A stretch of DNA of 64,000 nt from Lewinellaceae bacterium. Lineage in GTDB: Bacteria > Bacteroidota > Bacteroidia > Chitinophagales > Saprospiraceae. Position numbers and translations under genes: made by a program. Below the pieces are notes generated by a model, which saw only the letters and a list, made by a program, of their open reading frames with translations, searched no databases and was not told the origin of the DNA. The first letter of the stretch is position 1; the number at the start of each line of letters is the position of its first letter. Location: contig JACJYI010000002.1 in assembly GCA_020636225.1 (NCBI GenBank), forward strand, positions 906,843 through 970,842. The letters are read 5' to 3'. This document shows, piece after piece, positions 1 through 8,400 of this stretch.

Positions 1-881
1 TGCCCGGGGCGATCCTTCACAAAGGTGATCAGGGATGCGCTGTCACCGGCGGGACGGTCCAGCAATCGATCCATTGTGGCGCATAGCAAATGGACCAGGT
101 CGATGTTCTTCCATTCGTTGTTGCCCCCAATATTGTAGGTCTCCCCGTTCACGCCGTCATGATAGATCCGATCGATCGCTTCGGCATGGTCGATCACCCA
201 AAGCCAGTCTCGGGTGTATTGCCCATCCCCGTAGACCGGCAATGGCTTCCGCTGGCGGATATTGTGGATCATCAGGGGCAACAGTTTCTCCGGAAACTGG
301 AAGGGGCCATAGTTGTTCGAACAATTGCTGATCACCACGGGCAATCCATAGGTATGGTGATAGGCCCGCACAAAATGATCCGAACTGGCCTTGGAGGCAG
401 AATAGGGCGAGCGGGGATCATAGGCGGTTTCCTCGGTAAAGAAGCCGGTCTCGCCCAGGCTGCCATACACCTCGTCCGTGGAGACATGATAGAACCGCTT
501 GCCGTCAAATTGCCCGGCCCACTGCTCCTTCGCCGCTTCCAGCAGATTGACCGTACCGATCACATTGGTCACCACGAAGGCCATCGGACCGGTGATGGAC
601 CGATCGACATGCGATTCGGCGGCCAGGTGAATGATGCCGTCAAATGCCTGCCGGGCGAAGAGATCTCGAAGGAAATCCCGATCGGTAATATCCCCCTTGA
701 TGAAATGGAGATGAGGGGCTTGCTCGACATCTTTGAGGTTCTCCAGGTTGCCGGCATAGGTCAGTGCATCCAGGTTGTAGATCTGGTAATCCGGATACTT
801 GTTGACCAGCAGGCGGACCAGGTGCGAACCGATGAATCCGGCCCCCCCGGTGATCAACAGGTGTTTGGTTGTCGTCATCAT
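1..881 (-). CDS. rfbB: dTDP-glucose 4,6-dehydratase, C-terminus cut by window edge
   Basis: Converts dTDP-glucose to dTDP-4-keto-6-deoxyglucose in the cytoplasm, an early step toward rhamnose and other deoxysugars of surface polysaccharide. The minus strand reads TGGAGFIGSHL at the N-terminus (NAD-binding Rossmann motif), then HLAAESHVDRS, STDEVYG and the short-chain dehydrogenase pair YSASK, followed by NCSNNYGP and GDGQYTRDWLWV, all typical of RmlB. About 293 of the usual ~350 residues are present; the C-terminus lies beyond base 1. The start is one of two adjacent ATGs (881 or 878); the first overlaps the upstream TGA as ATGA, so translational coupling to the UDP-glucuronate decarboxylase gene is likely. 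The family is certain; the exact start is not. Confidence 0.95.
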   Translation of the reverse strand, partial: MMTTTKHLLITGGAGFIGSHLVRLLVNKYPDYQIYNLDALTYAGNLENLKDVEQAPHLHFIKGDITDRDFLRDLFARQAFDGIIHLAAESHVDRSITGPMAFVVTNVIGTVNLLEAAKEQWAGQFDGKRFYHVSTDEVYGSLGETGFFTEETAYDPRSPYSASKASSDHFVRAYHHTYGLPVVISNCSNNYGPFQFPEKLLPLMIHNIRQRKPLPVYGDGQYTRDWLWVIDHAEAIDRIYHDGVNGETYNIGGNNEWKNIDLVHLLCATMDRLLDRPAGDSASLITFVKDRPG

Positions 882-1822
882 CCTGGAGTAACGACGGTTT
901 TGAAGTATTCGTACGTTCGTGCCAGGCCTTCGACCCGATCGATACGAGGCTCCCAGTCGAGGACCTTGCGGGCCACCGTGATATCCGGCTGACGTTGCTT
1001 GGGGTCATCCACCGGCAAGGGACGGTAGTCAATGAATGCCTTCGGATTGTCCACCAGACGCAGGATCTCCCTCGCAAAATCCATGATGGTGATCTCGGCG
1101 GGATTGCCAATGTTGACCGGTTGGTTGTAGTCGCTCAGCAACAGGCGATAGATTCCCTCCACCAGGTCGTCCACATAGCAGAATGACCTCGTCTGTTCGC
1201 CGTCGCCGAACACCGTCAGGCCCTCTCCGCGGATCGCCTGGGAGAAAAATGCCGGCAGCACCCGGCCGTCGTTCACCCGCATCCGCGGGCCATAGGTGTT
1301 GAAGATCCGCACGATCCTCGTTTCCAGGCCATGATAGGTATGATAGGCCATGGTGATGGCCTCCTGGAAGCGCTTGGCCTCATCATAGACACCGCGGGGA
1401 CCGATTGGATTCACATTCCCCCAATAGGTCTCCTTCTGCGGATGCTCCAGTGGATCGCCATACACCTCAGACGTGGAGGCGATCAGGATGCGAGCCTTTT
1501 TTTCCTTGGCCAGGCCCAACAGGTTGTGGGTGCCCAGTGATCCGACCTTCAACGTCTGGATAGGCATTTGCAAGTAGTCGATCGGGCTGGCGGGAGAAGC
1601 AAAATGCAGGATGTAGTCCAGATGCCCGGGCACATGGACAAACTTGGAGACATCGTGGTGGTAGAAGTCGAACTCCTTGAGCTTGAAGAGGTGCTCGATA
1701 TTGTCCAGCGATCCCGTCAGGAGATTATCCATGCCGATCACCAAATAGCCTTCCCGGATGAACCGGTCACTGAGATGAGAGCCAATAAATCCGGCCGCGC
1801 CGGTGATCAGAACACGTTTCAT
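878..1822 (-). CDS. UDP-glucuronate decarboxylase (UDP-xylose synthase)
   Basis: A 314-residue NAD-dependent extended short-chain dehydrogenase that converts UDP-glucuronate to UDP-xylose. Visible motifs are TGAAGFIGS (residues 7-15), STSEVYGDP with Glu119, the catalytic pair Tyr146/Lys150 in GPRGVYDEAKR, NTYGPRMRVNDGRV, and the family signature FGDGEQTRSFCYVDDLV. The length matches bacterial UXS enzymes. It lies 13 bases after the aminotransferase gene and overlaps the dTDP-glucose dehydratase start, so the three genes form one nucleotide-sugar operon. The Arg-rich GPRMRVNDGRV stretch separates it from GalE-type epimerases. Confidence 0.92.
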   Translation of the reverse strand: MKRVLITGAAGFIGSHLSDRFIREGYLVIGMDNLLTGSLDNIEHLFKLKEFDFYHHDVSKFVHVPGHLDYILHFASPASPIDYLQMPIQTLKVGSLGTHNLLGLAKEKKARILIASTSEVYGDPLEHPQKETYWGNVNPIGPRGVYDEAKRFQEAITMAYHTYHGLETRIVRIFNTYGPRMRVNDGRVLPAFFSQAIRGEGLTVFGDGEQTRSFCYVDDLVEGIYRLLLSDYNQPVNIGNPAEITIMDFAREILRLVDNPKAFIDYRPLPVDDPKQRQPDITVARKVLDWEPRIDRVEGLARTYEYFKTVVTPG

Positions 1823-1835
1823 AGGACGAATGGGG

Positions 1836-2972
1836 TCAGGCGTGATAGAATTGGCGGATCGTCGAACAGATATGATCGATCTGATCCACCGTCAGTTCGG
1901 TATGCATGGGCAGGGAGATCACCTCCTCGGCCAGTTGCTCCGAGATCGGGAAGTCACCCTTCCTGTACCCGTAACCGGCATAGGCGGGCTGGAGATGCAG
2001 GGGCACCGGATAGTAGATCATGGACGGGATACCCGCTTCCTGCAGGGCATCCTTCAGCGCGTCCCGCCGTTCGGTGACCCTCAGGGTATATTGGTGGAAC
2101 ACATGGGTGGACCAGGGCGCCCGGGCTGGCGTAATCACCTGGGGAATCCCGGAGAGGCCGGCATCATAGGCAGCAGCGGCAGCCTGCCGACGGGCAATAT
2201 AGTCGTCCAGGAACCTCAGTTTGACATCCAGCACGACGGCCTGGATGGAATCGAGGCGACTGTTCACACCGATCACATCATGGTAGTACCGCACCTTCGA
2301 TCCATGGTTGGCGATCATATTGATCTTCGCCCCCAAGGGCTCGTCATTGGTCATGATCGCGCCTCCGTCGCCGTAGGCCCCCAGATTCTTGGACGGATAG
2401 AAGGAGGTACAACCGATCTGCCCGATCATGCCCGCCTTGACTCTCCGGCCATCCCGGAAGAGATAATCCGCCCCGATGGCCTGGGCATTGTCTTCGATGA
2501 CAGTGAGGCCGTGTTCAGTGGCCAGGTCCATCAAGGGTTCCATGGGAGCGGTCTGTCCATACAGATGCACGGGCATGATGACCCGTGTCCGGTCGGTGAT
2601 CTTCCGTGCCACATCCGCGGGGTCCAGGTTGAAGTACAACGGATCCACATCCGCGAATACCGGGACCAGGCCGAGCAGGGAGATCACTTCCGCCGTGGCG
2701 ATGAAGGTAAAAGGGGCCGTGATCACCTCATCGCCCGGTTTCAGGTCCAGGGCCATCAGGGCGACCTGGAGGGCATCCGTGCCATTCCCGCAGGGGATCA
2801 CCTGGCGGGCATCCAGGTAAGTGGCCAGGTTTTGTGTGAAGGATTTGACCGGGCCTCCATTGATGTACTGATTGGTTTCCAGGACGTGCCGGATCCCCGC
2901 TTCGACCTCGGCCTGAATGGCCTGGTATTGGGTTTTCAGGTCAACCATCTGGATGGGTTCGAAGGTCGTCAT
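1836..2972 (-). CDS. DegT/DnrJ/EryC1/StrS sugar aminotransferase
   Basis: A PLP-dependent transaminase that aminates a keto nucleotide sugar for surface polysaccharide. With the start at 2972 it has 378 residues. CGNGTDALQVAL forms the phosphate-binding segment, ED(N)AQ contains the PLP-contacting Asp161, and SFYPSKNLGAYGDGGA holds the Schiff-base Lys195. The N-terminal MVDLKTQY and overall pattern resemble WbpE/WlbC-type enzymes acting on 3-keto sugars, but the substrate cannot be fixed from sequence. An alternative ATG is at 2981; a longer reading from 3041 is unlikely because a -7 promoter motif at 2996-3003 would place transcription start near 2989. First gene of the three-gene operon. 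Confidence 0.9.
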   Translation of the reverse strand: MTTFEPIQMVDLKTQYQAIQAEVEAGIRHVLETNQYINGGPVKSFTQNLATYLDARQVIPCGNGTDALQVALMALDLKPGDEVITAPFTFIATAEVISLLGLVPVFADVDPLYFNLDPADVARKITDRTRVIMPVHLYGQTAPMEPLMDLATEHGLTVIEDNAQAIGADYLFRDGRRVKAGMIGQIGCTSFYPSKNLGAYGDGGAIMTNDEPLGAKINMIANHGSKVRYYHDVIGVNSRLDSIQAVVLDVKLRFLDDYIARRQAAAAAYDAGLSGIPQVITPARAPWSTHVFHQYTLRVTERRDALKDALQEAGIPSMIYYPVPLHLQPAYAGYGYRKGDFPISEQLAEEVISLPMHTELTVDQIDHICSTIRQFYHA

Positions 2973-2995
2973 TGGAGGCATGTTTGATCCGGGGG

Positions 2996-3003
2996 CAAAT
3001 ATA
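2996..3003 (-). promoter_or_regulatory. Bacteroidota-type -7 promoter element
   Basis: The minus strand reads TATATTTG, an exact match to the Bacteroidota -7 consensus TAnnTTTG. No clean TTTG -33 box is present at the usual spacing. Its position predicts transcription start near 2989, just before the aminotransferase ATGs at 2981 and 2972. Confidence 0.5.
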
Positions 3004-3100
3004 GGCATCCGGACAGGAAGGCCGGCGCAATCTGCCGGCAACCTTCACATTGGCGGCAGAATTTATCCCACTGGCTGATGCCCAGCAGGTATGAGGGGTA

Positions 3101-3157
3101 GAATGTAGAACGGAGAATGTAGAACGGAGAATGTAGAACGGAGAATGTAGAAATGGA
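3101..3157. repeat. 14-bp tandem repeat
   Basis: Three exact copies of GAATGTAGAACGGA (3101-3142) and a fourth degenerate 15-bp copy run directly into the 8-bp repeat that follows. No gene is visible. It is probably a slippage-type minisatellite. Confidence 0.9.
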
Positions 3158-3221
3158 GAATCGTTGAATCGTTGAATCGTTGAATCGTTGAATCGTTGAA
3201 TCGTTGAATCGTTGAATCGTA
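3158..3221. repeat. 8-bp tandem repeat (GAATCGTT)n
   Basis: Seven exact copies of GAATCGTT and an eighth with one change at its last base. The period is not a multiple of three and no start codon or coding context is nearby, so it is non-coding. Copy number is likely to vary between strains by slippage. Confidence 0.92.
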
Positions 3222-3382
3222 ACGATTATCGATGCTGAATCAATAATTCTTCGGGCCTCCCCGCTCGCCACATGCGAGGGTCCTCGGTCTTCGGTCTTCG
3301 GTCCTCGGTCTTCCCTGCTCGCCGCAGGCGAGGGTCTTCCCTGCTCACCGAGGGAACGTGGTTCATTTCCCATCGCTCCAGT

Positions 3383-3674
3383 CCAGAACAGGCCCTGTAG
3401 GGGCCAAACAGGTATAGCAAACCTAGCTATAAGTTTTCGGCCCTGCAGGGGTCGGACCCGTTGCCCGGTGCTCACTCTGAGACTAGTGTCGCCCCTACAG
3501 GGCTCTTCAATATGCAAGCATTATGGCTATACATGTTGCGCCCCTACAGGGCTCATCTCCACGCATTGCACCTTGTTGAGGTTGAACGGAGTCCCTGATA
3601 TCTATATTCGTTATAAGAGATCGCCCACGGTGCCCTTTGCTCGCCGCAGGCGAAAGTGCACGGTCTTCGGTCCT
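3383..3674. repeat. ~290-bp direct repeat, copy A
   Basis: Nearly identical to 4122-4414, about 740 bases downstream. Each copy contains GCCCTGTAGGGGC-type motifs twice forward (3391, ~3442) and twice inverted as GCCCCTACAGGGC (~3490, ~3540), so the block could fold into a large paired structure. No gene is apparent. Confidence 0.9.
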
Positions 3675-4121
3675 CCGTCCTCCCCGCTCGCCGAAGGCGA
3701 GGGTGCACGGTCCTATTTGTTGTGACAACAGCCACCCATGTTCCCTGGTTAATGATGAGCAGCCAACAGCGAAAAGCCATTACCTGCGCATAGCAATATG
3801 ACTAGGTTCAACCCCTCCGGGGTTGGAATACAGGGCCCTGGAAACCCCGGGTTTCCTCCTTCGGCGGATAAACCACCCGGGGCTATTCATATTGAACCCC
3901 GCCGGGGTTCGACATCATGGGTACTGGCATGCCAGTGTAGTTTGGCAAGACGAATTGGCGTTCCCTGCATCCTGACAGGCAAGGCATCCTCCGTCTTCAG
4001 TCCTCGGTCTTCGGTCTTCCCTGCTCGCCGTAGGCGAGGGTCCTCCGTCCTCCCCGCTCGCCACATGCGAGGGTCTCCTCTGCTCACCACGGGTGCGTGG
4101 CTCATTGTCCATCGCTCCACA

Positions 4122-4414
4122 CCAGAACAGGCCCTGTAGGGGCCAAACAGGTATAGCAAACCTAGCTATAAGTTTTCGGCCCTGTAGGGGTCGGACCCGT
4201 TGGCCCGGTGCTCACTCTGAGACTAGTGTCGCCCCTACAGGGCTCTTCAATGTGCAAGCATCATGGCTATACATGTTGCGCCCCTACAGGGCTCATCTCC
4301 ACGCATTGCACCTTGTTGAGGTTGAACGGAGTCCCTGATATCTATATTCGTTATAAGAGATCGCCCACGGTGCTCTTTGCTTGCCGCAGGCGAAAGTGCA
4401 CGGTCTTCGGTCCT
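4122..4414. repeat. ~290-bp direct repeat, copy B
   Basis: Second copy of the block at 3383-3674, differing by a handful of substitutions and one inserted G. It carries the same two forward and two inverted GCCCTGTAGGGGC motifs. A more diverged relative, with CCCCTCCGGGGTTGG-like and GCCGGGGTTCG-like inverted motifs, lies between the copies around 3800-3915. Confidence 0.9.
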
Positions 4415-4474
4415 CGGTCTTCGGTCCTCCCTGCTCGCCGTAGGCGAGGGTCTTCCCTGCTCGCCGAAGGCGAG

Positions 4475-4759
4475 GGTCCTGACCGAAAAACTTGTGATTC
4501 GGTTTTTGGAAAGATGAAAGGAATCCTGTACATTTGAACAGAGCAGGTTGATCCTGCAGAACGTATACCCGTTTAAGCACCACTACGCTGTAGTTTGGCT
4601 CAACACGATGAATATAAGGGTCGTACGTGAATTGTTCAGGGCGGGCCCCAACCAGGAGACTGGTGTTCAACAGAACCGAGGGGATTACCGATCCAATTCA
4701 GGCGCCCTAATCCTGACATTTGGGGTCCATATCTCCATCTAGGTGCTTAAACGGCTTTT
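4475..4759. other. Non-coding spacer after the repeat region
   Basis: About 285 bases between the last hairpin and the LON-domain gene stop. No convincing gene, RNA or terminator hairpin is seen. Confidence 0.5.
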
Positions 4760-5407
4760 TTATGTCCACTCCGCCGGAGGGAATTCCCGGAAGTGACCGT
4801 TCATGCTCACCTTCTTCCGGATCTCATCCATCATCACCACTGTCGGCATCAGCTCCTCCAGATGGGCCAGCACCATCATCTGCCGATCCAGCTCTTCGGG
4901 CAGACTCAACAATTGATACTCCTGTTGCAGGTTGAACCCCAGATGATGCCCGACGGCAAAGACCGACTCCAGGTCACTCACCCCGGGCACTGGCTTGCTG
5001 GCCCCCAGACGTGACCACAGGTCCCTGACCAGGTCGACAATCTTCAACCGGTTCAGGTCATGCCCGTTGGCGATCATGTCGACCCGCCTGACCTCTCCTG
5101 CCGGGAACAACCATCCGATCAGCATGGGGAAGAAATCCAGGGTCTCCACCACCCCGATCCCCTCCGCGCGGATGTCCATCCGGCCATCCTCATAATGCCT
5201 CACGATCTCCAGGAGCTTCATTTCTGTCGCCACCACCTGCACCTGCCGGTCGATCACCGCCGGGATACAGAAGGTCGATCCCTCCTCCCGCACATGATGG
5301 ATCAACTGCCGGTATCTCGGTTCGAAGATGTGCAGGTTCAGCCGCTCACCCGGGAAGGCGACCATCTCCAGGGGAAAGAATGGCAGCAAATTGTCCTGTC
5401 CGTTCAT
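4760..5407 (-). CDS. LON substrate-binding-domain protein
   Basis: A 215-residue cytoplasmic protein made almost entirely of the Lon N-terminal (PUA-like substrate-binding) domain. The start LLPFFPLEMVAFPGERLNLHIFEPRYRQLI is the family signature. No AAA+ or Ser-Lys protease domain follows, so it is a stand-alone LON protein, a common Bacteroidota gene of unknown role that may bind peptides or unfolded protein. It is divergent from the alpha-2-macroglobulin gene across 87 bases. The C-terminal half is mostly helical and Leu-rich. Confidence 0.88.
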   Translation of the reverse strand: MNGQDNLLPFFPLEMVAFPGERLNLHIFEPRYRQLIHHVREEGSTFCIPAVIDRQVQVVATEMKLLEIVRHYEDGRMDIRAEGIGVVETLDFFPMLIGWLFPAGEVRRVDMIANGHDLNRLKIVDLVRDLWSRLGASKPVPGVSDLESVFAVGHHLGFNLQQEYQLLSLPEELDRQMMVLAHLEELMPTVVMMDEIRKKVSMNGHFREFPPAEWT

Positions 5408-5446
5408 GTGCGTTGATCAATGATGGGGTAAAAATGAGTTTTTCTT

Positions 5447-5476
5447 TTTGTTAGCCACAAAGGACAGTTAAATTCG
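5447..5476 (+). promoter_or_regulatory. Candidate promoter for the alpha-2-macroglobulin gene
   Basis: TTTG at 5447-5450, an 18-base spacer and TAAATTCG at 5469-5476, one mismatch from TAnnTTTG. The predicted start of transcription near 5483 is just before the ATG at 5495. Confidence 0.35.
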
Positions 5477-5494
5477 GGCCACAACCCCTTCCCT

Positions 5495-8400
5495 ATGTCC
5501 CTCCCATCCCGACTGTTGCTCCTGGCCACACTGTCCATCCTGGCCGCCTGCTCCAACTCCCTGGACCGCGTATCCGACCCGGACGATTTTGAAGCCTATA
5601 TCTCCGCCTTCAGCGGACCGGTCATTGCCCGCACCAGCCCCATCCTGGTCACCTTCACTGCTCCTTACGGCGAAGGCCGTGAAAGCAAACCCGTGCAGGG
5701 GGATCTTTTCGTCTTCCAACCGGGAATTTCCGGGGTGGCTTCCTGGGAGGATGCCTACACCCTCAAGTTCACACCAAAAGATCCTTTGCCTTCCGGAAAA
5801 AGCTACCAGGCCGCGGTTCGCCTCAACCAGTTGGTCAAGGGACTACCCGACTCGCTCCAGATGTTCCGCTTCGCCCTTCGGGTCAAGGACCAGTTCCTCC
5901 GCATGGACATCGAGGACCTGACCATCCCGGATGCGTCGAAACCGGACAATTTTGAACTGTCCGGCGTCCTGCACACCAACGACATGGCCGCAGCGGAAGA
6001 CGTGGAAGCCGCCTTTGCCGTGGCGGGCATCCCGGGAAAGGTCAACCTCGCCTGGTCCCATGACCCCGCCGGCATGAACCATCACTTCACCCTCTCCGAC
6101 ATCCCTCGCCAGGCGAATGACCACGAGATCCGGCTGTCCTTTTCGGGCAAACCCCTCTCCCTGGATCAGTCCGGTGAGGAGGTGATCGTGATCCCCGGAC
6201 AGGCCAGCTTCCGGGTCGCAAGGATGCGGATCGAACAGGGCAGCCAGTCCATCATTCACCTGGCCTTTTCCCATCTCTTGCGTACCGACCAGGATCTCAC
6301 CGGCAAGATCTTCATACGCGAACGGCCCGGGATCGAGCCCAGGTTCGTGATCAACGGCAACCAGGTCACCGGCTATCTGCCCGAACGCCTGGACGGCATC
6401 TTTCACCTGGAGGTCACCACCGGTGTTGTCGACCAGGGTGGTCGCAAGCTGACCCAGCCCTATTCGGCCCGGACATCCTTTACCCAGGTGCCTCCTCAGG
6501 TGAGACTGGTGGGCAACGGCATGATCCTGCCCAGGTCGGAAGCACTGTACTTCCCCTTTGAAGCCGTCAACCTCGATGCGGTCCAGGTGGAAGTCTTCAA
6601 GATCTACCAGGGAAACATCCTCCAGTTTCTGCAGGTGAACAACCTGGATGGCAACTATGAACTGCAACGGGTCGGCAAGCTCATTGCCAGTGAAAAGGTC
6701 GACCTCAGTTCCCTCAATCCCGAAGGCAACCAGTTCGAATGGGTGCGCTATGCCCTGGACCTGGCCACGTTCATCGAACGCGACCCCCAGGCGATCTATC
6801 AGGTGCGCATCGGCTTCTGGCCAGAATTCTCCACCTACGCCTGCCCGGAAGAATACATGTCCACGAACGAAATTACCGAAGAACCGGACGGTGAATCAGA
6901 GGAGTGGTACGGCGACACCTCCGAGCCGGAGTCCATGATGGATGCCTACTGGGGACCCTACGGATATCGCTCCGACTACTCCTGGGAGAACCGGGACAAC
7001 CCCTGTGCCCCGGAGTACTACAACGCCGATCGGTTTGTGAGCCGGAATGTATTGGCCTCCGACCTGGGCCTGACCGTCAAGATGACGGAGGGCCTCGGCG
7101 TGCTGGCCCTGGTCACCGACCTGCGAACGACCGATCCAGTCAGCGGAGCGGAGGTCACCTTCTACGACCCCCAGCTCCAGAAGATCCAGTCCGTTCGAAC
7201 CGATGATCGCGGCCTCTTTCTCGGTCAGCTCAAGGCCCGTCCGGAAGTGGCGGTCGTCCGCACGAAACAGTCCTCCGGCTATCTGGTCCTCCGACAGAAT
7301 GAAAGCCTGTCCTCTTCCGACTTCGAAACCTCCGGCGATCCCGTCCAGAAAGGCCTCCGCGGATATCCCTACGCAGAACGAGGTGTCTGGCGACCCGGCG
7401 ACTCCCTCTTTCTCAACCTGATCCTGCACGACCCTGACCATACCCTGCCCGCCACCTATCCGGTCACCCTGGAGCTCTACGATCCACGGGGCCGACTGGT
7501 CGACAAAGTGGTCAATGCCAGGCCGGAGGGACGGATCTACAGTTACCCCATCCGCACGAACCCCGATGCACCCACCGGGTCCTGGCATGCCAAATACCTC
7601 GCCGGAGGGGCCGTGTTCCACCAGTACCTGCGCGTGGAAACCATCAAGCCCAACCGGCTCAAACTGAAGCTGGACTTTGCCAGGAAGCGACTCTCCATCC
7701 AGGATGAACCAGTGCAGGCCACGCTGAAGGCGGAGTGGCTGCATGGGGCACCGGTGAAACAGCAGGAGGCCCAGATCGAAGCCAGACCGATGGCCATCCG
7801 CACCGGTTTCAAGGGATTCGAGGCCTTCACTTTCTACCAGGCTGACCAACCGACACCCTCCTTCAGCGAATTTGTCTGGGCAAAGGGCCAGACGGATGAG
7901 CGTGGACAACTGGCCATCCGAGGCAAACGCCTGCTCAGCGAACAGCAACTGCCCGGCCGCTTGCGGATCGACTTCAAATTCAGGGTCAACGAACCGGGAG
8001 GCGGATTCAGCCAGGACTTCACCTCCATCGAGTATGACCCCTACACGTCCTATTGTGGGGTATCCATTCCCCGCAATGCCTATGGCGCCCCGAGCTTCGC
8101 CCCCGACGAGAAGGTCACGCTGACCTTCGCCTGTGTCAATACCGATGGCCAACCCATTGCCGGCAGGAAACTGACCGTGAAAAAGATCCGCAAGGAATGG
8201 CGCTGGTGGTGGGAACGCTATCGTGACAACCGAATGGATTACAACCAGCAGGAAGGCCAGCTGGCCGAAGAGGAACAGACGGTCACCACCGACCGCCAGG
8301 GCAAGGCCCAGTGGAAACTCTCCTTCAGCGAATTCGCCCGGTACAAGATCGAGGTGATCGATCCGATCTCCGGTCACAGCGCCTCGGACCACATCTACAT

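Larger units (their letters stand above)
3264..4474. repeat. Array of nine CTCGCC-nnn-GGCGAG hairpins
   Basis: Nine short inverted repeats of the form CTCGCC-loop-GGCGAG, 6-bp stem and 3-base loop, lie at 3264, 3318, 3640, 3687, 4024, 4057, 4380, 4434 and 4460 (each 15 bases). Loops differ (GCA, GAA, GTA, and ACATG-type variants). They are joined by runs of TCCTCGGTCTTCGG and its variants. Several retain compensating or partial stem changes (CTTGCC/GGCGAA). No reading frame here looks coding. They resemble REP-like palindromic elements; no RAYT-type transposase gene is seen in the window. Confidence 0.8.

Noticed and set aside
90..992. Long plus-strand open frame opposite the dTDP-glucose dehydratase gene
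   Set aside because: It is the antisense shadow of a clearly conserved RmlB reading; its translation is His/Gly/Ile-rich without motifs.
3158..3221. Possible CRISPR array at the 8-bp repeat
   Set aside because: Repeats are only 8 bases, contiguous and without spacers; no cas genes are present.
3468..4537. Several 70-110-codon frames in the repeat region
   Set aside because: They are translations of the duplicated block and hairpin repeats, recur with the repeats in several frames, and show no protein-like constraint.
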